A program made the position numbers and the translations under genes. The notes under the pieces were generated by a model. It saw nothing but the letters and a program-made list of their open reading frames with translations. It had not been told where the DNA came from and did not search any database. This document shows positions 18,203 through 26,508 of a DNA stretch of 64,000 nt, piece after piece (the first letter of the stretch is position 1; each line of letters begins with the position of its first letter). The stretch comes from Ornithinibacillus bavariensis (GTDB lineage: Bacteria; Bacillota; Bacilli; Bacillales; Amphibacillaceae), in contig NZ_BORP01000001.1 in NCBI RefSeq assembly GCF_018333235.1, positions 1 through 64,000 on the forward strand, in the 5' to 3' direction.

Positions 18203-19375
18203 TCAATATTGATAAGGTGTACGTGCTGTCTTAGGTGAGCCAGATTGAATTCTACTGTAACCTAAAATCATAAGAGTAAGCATTCCAATAAGAAATGCTA
18301 CAAAGTACGGAGAAAGTACATCACGAATAATCCCTGTAATAAAGGAACTCGTAATCATCCCCAAAGAGTATACAGCAGACATTACTCCAAAAGCACGTCC
18401 ATGTCCATCACTCGATACTGTATCAGTTAAAGCCGTTGCCATAGCTGGCATCATAATGCCAAAGAAGAATCCTAATAGAAATAACATCAATGGGAGTGTG
18501 AGTAACTGGGTAAAGACAGCGAATAAACTCATACACATTCCAAATAAACCGAACATAATACGTTTCATTGGATTGAAGCGGTTAATAAAAAATAATGACA
18601 AGGAAAAAAACGTTCCAACTCCAAAGAAACTAAATAGAACCCCAGTAATGGCAGTAGATAATCCCTGTTCAACAGCGAGATATGGGACCTCGTAAATGAT
18701 AACCCCGTGAATATACATTAATGCAAAACCTGTAAGAAAAACCATCTGTAAGCTTTTTTTCTGTAACACCTGTATCAAACTAAATGCTTTTCTGTGAGAG
18801 CCTACCACAATAATACTTTCTTTTTCCCGTAAGCAAAGGGTAGTGTAAATACCGATAAGAAGGAGAGCGGTACCTATTGTATAATAGGTGTTTTCATACC
18901 CGAATGCTGATCCCATCATTCCACCAATTATTGGTGCAACAATACTTGCAATTGTGCCAAGTATTCCATTGATCGCCATATTTTTTCCTTGCTGGTGACT
19001 ATTCTTTGCATAGCCAGATAATAACGCAAACGCAGAAGGAATTAGGAATGCTAGAGAAAAGCCATTTAACGCACGGAGTAGTAACAAGTTAGCTGAACTT
19101 GTAGCGAGTCCATGAGCAATAAATAATCCACCTGAAACGAATATGGGTAGTGTAATAAAAACTTTCTTCCCAAACCGATCGACTAATGGTCCGGCAATCA
19201 AATTTCCTGTCAAGTTTGTGAATGATGCTAAACTCAGCATAATCCCAATAACCACGCTAGATGCGCCTAATTTTGCTGCATATGGTGCAAAGATTGGTGC
19301 TTGAACACTCATAACTAGACTCATAAAAAACATGACGATAAAAATGTGCATTTTTTCCATAGAAGTTTGTCTCAT
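18203..19375 (-). CDS. MFS transporter (drug/proton antiporter type)
   Basis: The 390-aa protein has 12 predicted membrane helices and the major-facilitator loop 2-3 motif GPLVDRFGKKVFI (about 62-74), with a related motif in the second half. It resembles 12-helix efflux pumps. The start is the ATG at 19375, which GAGGTG precedes at 6 nt; the ORF can be extended three codons to a GTG that lies inside that site. It stands alone and diverges from the small spore-protein-like gene. The substrate is unknown. Confidence 0.82.
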   Translation of the reverse strand: MRQTSMEKMHIFIVMFFMSLVMSVQAPIFAPYAAKLGASSVVIGIMLSLASFTNLTGNLIAGPLVDRFGKKVFITLPIFVSGGLFIAHGLATSSANLLLLRALNGFSLAFLIPSAFALLSGYAKNSHQQGKNMAINGILGTIASIVAPIIGGMMGSAFGYENTYYTIGTALLLIGIYTTLCLREKESIIVVGSHRKAFSLIQVLQKKSLQMVFLTGFALMYIHGVIIYEVPYLAVEQGLSTAITGVLFSFFGVGTFFSLSLFFINRFNPMKRIMFGLFGMCMSLFAVFTQLLTLPLMLFLLGFFFGIMMPAMATALTDTVSSDGHGRAFGVMSAVYSLGMITSSFITGIIRDVLSPYFVAFLIGMLTLMILGYSRIQSGSPKTARTPYQY

Positions 19376-19516
19376 TTTTTTCACCTCGTAAAAATCTATG
19401 CTTGAAGTTTAAAAATAAGACGAGCAATTAGTTTCCTTAAAAGACTTTTGATTTAATTTTCATGTCCCAATAATATTAAGTCTTCAAACGTATACTAACA
19501 CTGGAGGTGAACACCT

Positions 19517-19648
19517 ATGTCAAAGAGAAAGGCTAATCCATTAACGAATGGTCTAAGCTCCCCAGAAGTGGAAGGGCAAGGAACAACAAATAGAGAAACT
19601 GGAAGAATGAAAGTAGATTCTTCACGAAAGAAAAAGAAGCGTACTTAG
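19517..19648 (+). CDS. Small acid-soluble spore protein-like (SspL-like)
   Basis: The 43-aa product is short, polar and basic, beginning MSKRKANPLTNG and ending SSRKKKKRT. Its pattern (LTNGLSSPEVEG, then TTN) recalls minor small acid-soluble spore protein L, and the length fits. The Shine-Dalgarno is near perfect (GGAGGTGA at 19503-19510, 6 nt from ATG) and a strong terminator follows, so the gene is clearly real. CGTATACTA upstream is a possible SigG-type -10, with only a weak -35. Family assignment is by eye and uncertain; other spore or nucleoid peptides of this type are possible. Confidence 0.6.
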   Translation: MSKRKANPLTNGLSSPEVEGQGTTNRETGRMKVDSSRKKKKRT

Positions 19649-19668
19649 AGTTGGTAAACTGAAGCTTA

Positions 19669-19710
19669 GGGATCTATTATTTACGTTTTAAAATAATAGA
19701 TCCCCCTTAT
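19669..19710 (+). terminator. Terminator of the SASP-like gene
   Basis: A perfect 14-bp stem (GGGATCTATTATTT at 19669-19682, complement at 19691-19704) is followed by CCTTATT. Confidence 0.85.
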
Positions 19711-19779
19711 TACATGGCTTTAGAGCTTCATAATATACAAAAAGGTAATTTTAATGATAAAATATTTGATATAGTTCTA

Positions 19780-19935
19780 TTGCTTAATCTTTCAATAAGA
19801 GCGGGGGACCCAATTATTTTCGCGGAAATTTCTGTTTAATGTGAATACTTCCGCTATAGGTGAATTCTATGAAGAAGGGGCTTATTGTTTCCCGAAGTCC
19901 TAACCTGAAAGCTAACCTCGTAAGCGTTTTAGTGG
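19780..19935 (+). promoter_or_regulatory. c-di-AMP riboswitch (ydaO/yuaA type)
   Basis: The leader carries the conserved blocks of the ydaO class in order: GCTTAAT (19782-19788), GCGGGGGACCCAA (19801-19813), GGTGAATTC (19859-19867), CCGAAGTCC (about 19892) and the hallmark GCTAACCTCGTAAGCG (19911-19926). The 5' GCTTA pairs with the 3' TAAGC to close P1. A terminator follows and then the symporter gene at 20072. In known examples c-di-AMP binding favours termination, shutting off potassium or osmolyte transport genes when c-di-AMP is high. Confidence 0.92.
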
Positions 19936-19957
19936 AAACAGAATGATAGTATGTCAC

Positions 19958-19981
19958 ATTCGGCTTTGCCGGTTTTTTTGT
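19958..19981 (+). terminator. Expression-platform terminator of the riboswitch
   Basis: A short CGGC-TTT-GCCG hairpin (19961-19971) is followed by GTTTTTTT. It lies about 30 nt after the aptamer and 90 nt before the symporter start, where ligand-controlled termination is expected. Confidence 0.75.
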
Positions 19982-20071
19982 TATTTTTAATTATTGTGTT
20001 TCGTTATATCATCTTGTTTCCCTTACCTGAGAAATTTATTTAATTTAAGTCATCAGAAGGTGGGGTAATCA

Positions 20072-21346
20072 ATGAAGAAGTTTAAATTAAGTTTGGCTAG
20101 CCAAATTTTTATTGGTCTTATATTAGGTATAATTGTCGGTGGAATTTTTTATGGAAGTGAAACAGCGCAAAATATTTTACAGCCATTCGGAGATCTATTT
20201 ATCCGGCTAATCAAAATGATAGTCGTACCAATTGTATTATCTAGTATTATTGTAGCGATAGCTGGTGTCGGTGATCTGAAATCAGTAGGTAAACTAGGAG
20301 CTAAATCGTTAACCTATTTTATCGGAATGACAATGGTTGCTGTTGCAGTCGGCTTAATTGCTGGTAATGTATTTCAGCCTGGTGCTGGTATAAATATGGA
20401 CAAGCTTGAGCAGACAGATATCTCAAACTATGTTGAAACATCCAAGGAGCAAGAAGGAAAGTCGATAACAGACACACTTCTTCATATTGTTCCGACTAAC
20501 CCAATTCAAGCTATGGTAGAAGGAGATATGTTAGCAATTATTTTCTTCGCAGTAGTATTTGGACTTGGGATTGCAGCTATTGGGGAAAAAGGAAAAACGA
20601 TTCTACGGTTTTTCGAGGGAATGGCTAATGCCATGTTCTATGTAACCAATCTATTTATGAAATATGCACCAATTGGTGTTTTTGCATTAATTGGTGTTAC
20701 CATCTCCAAATATGGATTTGCTTCCCTTATTCCACTTGGAAAACTGGCTCTCACAGTTTATGGAACAATGATTTTCTTTGTTATTGTCGTATTAGGTTTA
20801 ATGGCTAAGTTTGTTGGGTTTAGTATTTTTAAATTGCTGAAAATGATTAAGGAAGAATTAATCTTAGCATTTTCAACGTCAAGCTCAGAAACGGTACTTC
20901 CCAAAATCATGGATAAAATGGAACAGGCGGGAAGTCCGAAGCATATTGCAACCTTTGTTATTCCTACAGGCTATTCCTTTAATCTGGATGGTTCCATTTT
21001 GTACCAGGCAATTGCATCGATGTTTATAGCACAAATGTATGGTATAGAATTAAGCATTGGACAACAAATTACACTAATGTTAGTCCTAATGGTAACTTCT
21101 AAAGGGATGGCGGGAGTACCTGGCGTTTCATTTGTAGTACTGCTAGCAACATTCAGTACCATTGGTTTACCTGCTTCTGGTTTAGCTTTTATTGCAGGTA
21201 TTGATCGTATTCTTGATATGGGACGTACAGCGGTTAATGTGGTCGGAAATTCATTAGCAGCCATTGTTGTTGCTAAATGGGAAGGACAGTTTAATCCACC
21301 AATAGAGGATAAACTTGTCAATAAAACCTCGCATGAAGTCTTGTAA
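20072..21346 (+). CDS. Glutamate/dicarboxylate:cation symporter (GltT/GltP/DctA family)
   Basis: The 424-aa protein is a DAACS-family secondary transporter that imports glutamate, aspartate or C4-dicarboxylates with protons or sodium. Diagnostic segments are the N-terminal helix LASQIFIGLILGIIVG, RLIKMIVVPIVLSSI, the serine-rich re-entrant loop STSSSETVLP (about 270-279), PTGYSFNLDG (about 300), TSKGMAGVPG (about 346) and DMGRTAVNVVGN (about 388). It is headed by a c-di-AMP riboswitch and closed by its own terminator at 21354. GGTGGGG precedes the ATG. Glutamate is the main counter-ion for potassium, which would explain c-di-AMP control. Confidence 0.93.
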   Translation: MKKFKLSLASQIFIGLILGIIVGGIFYGSETAQNILQPFGDLFIRLIKMIVVPIVLSSIIVAIAGVGDLKSVGKLGAKSLTYFIGMTMVAVAVGLIAGNVFQPGAGINMDKLEQTDISNYVETSKEQEGKSITDTLLHIVPTNPIQAMVEGDMLAIIFFAVVFGLGIAAIGEKGKTILRFFEGMANAMFYVTNLFMKYAPIGVFALIGVTISKYGFASLIPLGKLALTVYGTMIFFVIVVLGLMAKFVGFSIFKLLKMIKEELILAFSTSSSETVLPKIMDKMEQAGSPKHIATFVIPTGYSFNLDGSILYQAIASMFIAQMYGIELSIGQQITLMLVLMVTSKGMAGVPGVSFVVLLATFSTIGLPASGLAFIAGIDRILDMGRTAVNVVGNSLAAIVVAKWEGQFNPPIEDKLVNKTSHEVL

Positions 21347-21353
21347 TTCTTTA

Positions 21354-21388
21354 AGCACATTTCGATATAATGAAATGTGCTTTTATTG
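21354..21388 (+). terminator. Terminator of the symporter gene
   Basis: A perfect 10-bp stem (AGCACATTTC at 21354-21363, GAAATGTGCT at 21372-21381) is followed by TTTATTG. Confidence 0.85.
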
Positions 21389-21469
21389 TATACCTTGTGA
21401 CAAAACATAGGAAAATAAACTATTTGGATATGAAAAGGGAAATTCTATTAATTATGGAGGAAAGAAAGC

Positions 21470-21814
21470 ATGATTTCATTCATTTTAACTGCTAAGCGAC
21501 TATTGAAAGCATTGTGGAAGTCATTTCGACATAAAGTATTTAAATCGTTATTCTTTACGTTAGTGTTCATTATTTTATCAGGTACATTATTTTATACAAG
21601 GATTGAGGGATGGGCATTATTAGATTCTATTTATTTTTCAGTTGTTAGTCTGATTCCAAGTGGCTTTGACACGGGATTGAGCCCTGCTACTAACCTAGGG
21701 AAGCTTTTTACAATGATGTATTTGATTGTTGGGGTTGGAGTAATGATAGGATTAATCGTGATGATTGGCAAGGCGGTAATTGATTTTGATAAGACAGATG
21801 ACGAGAAAAATTGA
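21470..21814 (+). CDS. Two-helix ion-channel-like protein with altered filter
   Basis: The 114-aa protein has the two-membrane-helix plus pore-loop layout of the Ion_trans_2 potassium-channel module: helix 1 at about 24-44, a pore helix (LLDSIYFSVVSL) and helix 2 at about 82-104. At the selectivity filter, where TVGYG or TVGFG is expected, it reads IPSGFDTG. No RCK or other cytosolic regulatory domain is present, so it would need a partner or act as a minimal tetramer. It follows the c-di-AMP-controlled symporter but a terminator separates them; GGAGG lies upstream of the ATG. Confidence 0.7.
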   Translation: MISFILTAKRLLKALWKSFRHKVFKSLFFTLVFIILSGTLFYTRIEGWALLDSIYFSVVSLIPSGFDTGLSPATNLGKLFTMMYLIVGVGVMIGLIVMIGKAVIDFDKTDDEKN

Positions 21815-21858
21815 TGGTTTATAGTTGTCTATATACTGCTTCACTAGAGGAGCAAAAA

Positions 21859-21906
21859 TAAACGTGATATCACACCAATCATGATGGTGAGTATCACGTT
21901 TATTTT
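21859..21906. terminator. Bidirectional terminator
   Basis: AAACGTGATA (21860-21869) pairs with TATCACGTTT (21892-21901), with an inner CACC/GGTG stem. It lies between the channel-like gene and the convergent catalase gene. Confidence 0.85.
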
Positions 21907-21943
21907 ATACTAGGAAGTGAACATCTAAGTTTTCATGGACGTG

Positions 21944-24001
21944 TTACGTTCTATTCCAGAAGCGCTGTTGGGTGATGGCAGAGAGAAATTGTTCTCCGAA
22001 GTTTGGATTATTTGCTGAAAACACAACACCAGCTAAATTGTTTTTGTCAGATGCCTGAATAAAGGACTGTCCAGTTGAAGCGACACCAATTGGCTTATAA
22101 TGCATATAGGCATCATGTACAAAATTAGTAACATCTGCATTAAACTTTTCTTGATTATTTGAGTTTCCTCCAACTACATACAGGGTGTCGACTAAATAAG
22201 GACTTGTTGTGATAAAGGTTTCATCAACCTTCAGTTTTGTACCATTTGCTCCAGTTACTGTACCAAGTGTATCACTAATGATTAGAAAGAATACGCCATT
22301 ATCTTGCAGAAGGTTAAGCACACCTATTACTTCATTATCGTTAAAGTTATCACCAACAAGAATACCGACCTTTTGGGTTAATGCATATTTAGGTGTACGA
22401 TACTGACTAAGCGAAGGATACACTGTAGAGACAGGTACATGGGAGCCCTCTGGTGGATTTACACCAATATTTCTAGCAACAATAGTAGCTAATTCCTTAT
22501 CCACATTAACCAATAAATCGACATTTTGTTGGCGGACAGATGCACTTCTTACCTTCCCAAGTTGGTAACTAAATCCATCAATTGTGTGTTGCTTTTCAAT
22601 AGGTGTCAGGCTATTCCAGAAGATTCTTGTTTGAGAGAAAAAGTCGTTAAACGATTCGCTTCTTCCTCTGATTACGACTCCCTCTACTTTTTTTGGGTAG
22701 TGTTCATATCCGCCCTCTTCTGGAGGGGTGGTATATGGTGTGTTATTTGCTAATGAGTTTTGGTGATAGTTGACCTGATCAACATCAATTCTAAATCTCA
22801 TAGGGCCACGTCGTTGGTTATTGTGAAATGGACAAATCGGTTTATTTATTGGTAATTCTTGGAAGTTTCTTCCGATTCGGTGTACTTGTGCATTATGATA
22901 AGCAATTAACCTACCTTGTAATACGGGGTCATTAGAAAAATCAATTCCCGGAACAACATTCGCTGGATTAAATGCTACTTGTTCTGATTCTGTATGGTAA
23001 TTATCAATGTTTCGATTTAACGTCATTTTACCGACTAGCTGCACAGGGATAAGCTCCTCTGGCCAGAACTTTGCAGGATCGAGAATATCAAAATCATAGT
23101 TGAATTCATCTTCCATCGGAATCAATTGGACACCTAGTTCATATTCTGGATAAAATCCCTTAGCAATGGCTTCTCGTAAATCCTTTCGGTGAAAGTCCGG
23201 ATCAAGCCCACCGATTTTCATTGCTTCATCCTGAAGTAGGGAATGTACACCAAGAACAGGCTTCCAGACAAATCGAACAAAGGTTGCGACTCCCTGTTCA
23301 TTGACAAATAGATACGTATTAATCGACCACGATTCCATCATTCGATAACTTCGAATAATCCCACGGTCAGACATAATCCATGTCACCATATGAATGGATT
23401 CTGGATTATTGGCTACATAATCCCAAAACCTGTCATGTGCACCTGTAGCTGTTGGAATATCATCATCCGACTTTGCTTGGTATGCATGCATCGCATCTGG
23501 GAATTTCATTGGGTCTTGATTGATTAAGACAGGCATTGCAATTGTTGTTAGGTCATAATTTCCTTCTTCTGTATAGAATTTAACTCCCTGGCAGCGTAAG
23601 TCCCTTGCTGTATCATAGGATCCTCTTGGCCCTTGCACGGTAGAAAAGCGGATAGTCAATGGAGTCTTTTTCCCGGGTTCCTGTAAAAAACATGCTTTTG
23701 TCACATGCTTCATCGACTGATAGCATTCAAACTCCCCATGGGCACTGTAACCCCTTGCGTGTACCACTCTTTCTGGTTCTTCTTCCTGCACAAAATGTGT
23801 CATTTTTTCAAAGTAATGCCAGTCTTGATGTAATGAAGGCCCACGCACACCGGCTTTTAAGGTTTCTGAATCATTTGCGAGTTTCTTTCCTTGGTTTGTT
23901 GTCATTGGATTTCCGGTGTTCTGTATACGGAATTGATCTAACTGTCTTTGTTTAGCATCACTGCTCATGGACTGATGGTTTCTTGATGACTCTTTATCCA
24001 T
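21944..24001 (-). CDS. katE: Large-subunit catalase (KatE/HPII type)
   Basis: The 685-aa enzyme decomposes hydrogen peroxide in the cytoplasm. Catalytic His81 lies in VVHARGYSAHGEF, an Asn in the heme pocket lies in LFVNEQG, and the heme-ligand Tyr is in RLIAYHNAQVHRIG. The extra C-terminal flavodoxin/DJ-1-like domain (about 560-680, starting KVGILVGDNFND) identifies the large-subunit clade. GYS after HARG and HNAQ after the heme Tyr differ from the common GSGAHG and DTQ versions. AGGTGATC precedes the ATG. In relatives such catalases are often SigB- or sporulation-controlled; no clear promoter class was identified here. Confidence 0.93.
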   Translation of the reverse strand: MDKESSRNHQSMSSDAKQRQLDQFRIQNTGNPMTTNQGKKLANDSETLKAGVRGPSLHQDWHYFEKMTHFVQEEEPERVVHARGYSAHGEFECYQSMKHVTKACFLQEPGKKTPLTIRFSTVQGPRGSYDTARDLRCQGVKFYTEEGNYDLTTIAMPVLINQDPMKFPDAMHAYQAKSDDDIPTATGAHDRFWDYVANNPESIHMVTWIMSDRGIIRSYRMMESWSINTYLFVNEQGVATFVRFVWKPVLGVHSLLQDEAMKIGGLDPDFHRKDLREAIAKGFYPEYELGVQLIPMEDEFNYDFDILDPAKFWPEELIPVQLVGKMTLNRNIDNYHTESEQVAFNPANVVPGIDFSNDPVLQGRLIAYHNAQVHRIGRNFQELPINKPICPFHNNQRRGPMRFRIDVDQVNYHQNSLANNTPYTTPPEEGGYEHYPKKVEGVVIRGRSESFNDFFSQTRIFWNSLTPIEKQHTIDGFSYQLGKVRSASVRQQNVDLLVNVDKELATIVARNIGVNPPEGSHVPVSTVYPSLSQYRTPKYALTQKVGILVGDNFNDNEVIGVLNLLQDNGVFFLIISDTLGTVTGANGTKLKVDETFITTSPYLVDTLYVVGGNSNNQEKFNADVTNFVHDAYMHYKPIGVASTGQSFIQASDKNNLAGVVFSANNPNFGEQFLSAITQQRFWNRT

Positions 24002-24318
24002 ATGATCACCTATTCCTTATTTACTAATATATTCCACTTATATCTTATGGTAGTTGTCACAATAATATTCATTCAGCGAGTAGTATTTAATTTTATAAGA
24101 AAAATTCAATTATTAACTAACAATAGAGGAAAGATTTTTGGTAATCATGTAAAATAAGTATGGAATTGTAAGGTCGTGGGTTGTCACTCCCCGGATTTGG
24201 TTATATGTTGTAAATTAGGCTGGCAGAAAATTTTTCAAGCGTCACTCTATCGAAAATATATTACTAATATTGGGAAGCGAAGGGCCCTTAAAAATTGGCA
24301 TCAAGAAGGAGGAAGAAA

Positions 24319-25563
24319 ATGGTATTACCTAATTTTGAAGAGAATTTGCGAAAGTATGCAAGGCTGTTAATTGTAAAAGGACTTAATGTTCAGGTAGGGG
24401 ACTGGGTAAAAGTAAGTATTGCCGTTGATCAAGCTCCCTTAGCCCGTCTACTTACAAAAGAGGCATATGAAAGAGGGGCAGAAAAGGTAATTATTAAATG
24501 GTCTGATGATGAGATTACTAAATTAAACTACATGCATCAACCAAAAGAGGTATTGACGAATATACCAAAATACGAAATTGAGGAATCCGAGGATCATGTA
24601 TTAAATCATCATGTATGCCGACTATCTATTTTATCTAATGATCCTGGATTATTGAATGAGGTAGATCCTAATAAGGTCGCTGCATATCAAAAGGTAGCTG
24701 GAAAAGCATTCAAGGCACAGCGAGTAGCGACACAAAATGATGATTTAAAATGGACTGTTGCAGCAGCGGCAGGCGAGGCATGGGCAAAACATGTTTTTCC
24801 AAATTTAAAAACCTCTGAAGAACAAGTGGATGCGTTGTGGGATCAAATTTTTAAAACATGTCGCATTTACCATGAGGACCCGATTGCCATCTGGGATCAG
24901 CATAAGGAAACACTAAAGGAGAAGGCAAGTAAGTTAAACGAATATCAATTTGATGCATTGCATTACACAGCGCCAGGTACGGATTTGATTCTAGGTTTAC
25001 CGAAAAATCATATTTGGGCAAGTGCAGAAAGTTATGATCCAAATGGTGTAGAATTCATAGCCAATATGCCAACAGAAGAAGTTTTTACAGCTCCAGATAC
25101 TCATCGTATGGAAGGAGTAGTTCGGAGTACGAAACCGTTAAGTTATGCAGGGACTTTAATTGAGGGGATCGAGGTACATTTTAAAGACGGTAAAATTATT
25201 GATATTTCTGCTGACAAAGGTGATGAGGCAATCAAAAAGCTCGTTCAAGATAATGAGGGCGCAACAGGTTTAGGCGAGGTAGCTCTTGTTCCAGATCCGT
25301 CACCAATTTCTCAATCAGGAATAACCTTTTTTGAGACATTATTCGATGAAAATGCATCCAATCATCTTGCTATCGGAGCTGCATATCCGACAACCATCCA
25401 AGGTGGTACGAAAATGAGTGAAGAAGAACTATTAAAACATGGTATGAATGTCTCCACAACTCATGTAGACTTCATGATTGGCTCAGACAAGATGGACATT
25501 GATGGTATCAAGGAAGATGGAACGATTGTCCCGATATTCCGAAATGGAGACTGGGCAATTTAA
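24319..25563 (+). CDS. ampS: M29-family aminopeptidase (AmpS/AmpT type)
   Basis: The 414-aa protein is an M29 (thermophilic aminopeptidase) metallopeptidase that removes N-terminal residues from peptides in the cytosol. The metal-site regions are all present: NMPTEEVFTAP, GLGEVALVP, FDENASNHLAIG and the C-terminal STTHVDFMIG. The ATG at 24319 is used because AAGGAGG lies 6 nt upstream (24306-24312); an upstream ATG at 24295 overlaps that site. It is monocistronic with its own terminator at 25623. It is divergent from the catalase gene. Confidence 0.93.
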   Translation: MVLPNFEENLRKYARLLIVKGLNVQVGDWVKVSIAVDQAPLARLLTKEAYERGAEKVIIKWSDDEITKLNYMHQPKEVLTNIPKYEIEESEDHVLNHHVCRLSILSNDPGLLNEVDPNKVAAYQKVAGKAFKAQRVATQNDDLKWTVAAAAGEAWAKHVFPNLKTSEEQVDALWDQIFKTCRIYHEDPIAIWDQHKETLKEKASKLNEYQFDALHYTAPGTDLILGLPKNHIWASAESYDPNGVEFIANMPTEEVFTAPDTHRMEGVVRSTKPLSYAGTLIEGIEVHFKDGKIIDISADKGDEAIKKLVQDNEGATGLGEVALVPDPSPISQSGITFFETLFDENASNHLAIGAAYPTTIQGGTKMSEEELLKHGMNVSTTHVDFMIGSDKMDIDGIKEDGTIVPIFRNGDWAI

Positions 25564-25622
25564 TGCATTGGATACTATTTTGCAATTAGGTACAAAAGTG
25601 AATATTTTATAATTTAAATCGC

Positions 25623-25657
25623 AATAACCCTTTTATATCAAAAGGGTTATTTTTTGA
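25623..25657 (+). terminator. Terminator of the aminopeptidase gene
   Basis: A perfect 12-bp stem (AATAACCCTTTT at 25623-25634, complement at 25640-25651) runs into T6. Confidence 0.9.
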
Positions 25658-25709
25658 TTAAAAGAAAAATTCAATTCTCATAGTCACGTGGTTTTTATAG
25701 ACGTTATGA

Positions 25710-25738
25710 TTGTTTTTGACTGATATTGATGGTAAAAT
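25710..25738 (+). promoter_or_regulatory. Candidate fruRKA promoter
   Basis: TTGTTT (25710-25715), a 17-bp spacer and TAAAAT (25733-25738) give a start site near 25745. The untranslated leader is very short, with AGGAGTGG at 25747. An alternative TTGACT at 25716 lacks a matching -10 at normal distance. Confidence 0.45.
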
Positions 25739-25758
25739 ACCGTTTTAGGAGTGGTGTT

Positions 25759-26508
25759 ATGTTAACAGATGAACGACATGCAATTATTTTATCCCTTTTA
25801 AACGATGCTGGGATAGTAAAAACGCAAGAATTAATGCGGGTATTGGATTGCTCTGAGTCTACTATTAGAAGAGATCTTGACCAACTTGAAAAAGCAAATA
25901 AATTAAAGCGCGTTCATGGTGGTGCAAAAAGACTGTATCAGTTGAATCAAGAATTATCTACCCAAGAAAAATCACTCAAAAACATTCAAGAAAAAACGAA
26001 TATAGGTAAGTTTGCAGCATCTTTGATAGAAAATGATGATGTCATTTTTATCGATGCAGGAACTACTACTTTGGCTCTTATAGATTCCTTGAAAAAAGGA
26101 AATATAACAGTAGTAACGAATGGAATACAACATGCGTCAATACTTGCTGAACATCATATTCAAACGATTTTATTAGGTGGTAAAATAAAAGCTTCTACAA
26201 AAGCGATAGTGGGGTCTACTAGTCTTAATGAACTAAAGAGCTATCAATTTGACAAAGCATTTATTGGTATTAATGGGATAGATATTGAATTTGGATGTAC
26301 GACACCAGACCCTGAAGAAGCGGCCATTAAAAAATTAGCCATTCACCAATCTGCAGTTAGCTATTGTTTAGCGGATGAAACGAAGTGGAATAAAGTTAAT
26401 TTTGTTAAGGTATGTGATTTACAAGATGTTACGATTCTGACGAACAAGAGTCGTGTGGACCTTACATCCTTTAAAGAAAAAACAACAATAATGGGGGCAA
26501 CATCATGA
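25759..26508 (+). CDS. fruR: DeoR-family repressor of the fructose operon
   Basis: The 249-aa regulator has an N-terminal DeoR helix-turn-helix (IVKTQELMRVLDCSESTIRR, then DLDQLEK, about 17-45) and a C-terminal sugar-phosphate-sensing domain (DAGTTTLALI and TNGIQHA). The ATG at 25759 is chosen because AGGAGTGG lies at proper spacing; an in-frame extension to 25726 overlaps the promoter. Its stop overlaps the fruK start (ATGA). In relatives it represses the operon until fructose-1-phosphate accumulates. Confidence 0.92.
   Translation: MLTDERHAIILSLLNDAGIVKTQELMRVLDCSESTIRRDLDQLEKANKLKRVHGGAKRLYQLNQELSTQEKSLKNIQEKTNIGKFAASLIENDDVIFIDAGTTTLALIDSLKKGNITVVTNGIQHASILAEHHIQTILLGGKIKASTKAIVGSTSLNELKSYQFDKAFIGINGIDIEFGCTTPDPEEAAIKKLAIHQSAVSYCLADETKWNKVNFVKVCDLQDVTILTNKSRVDLTSFKEKTTIMGATS

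Noticed and set aside
24176-24370. 64-codon open frame upstream of the aminopeptidase
   Set aside because: It overlaps the aminopeptidase start in another frame and has no ribosome binding site or protein-like composition.
25716-25738. TTGACT with TAAAAT as the fruR promoter
   Set aside because: Only 11 bp separate the hexamers; the TTGTTT six bases earlier gives the normal 17-bp spacing.
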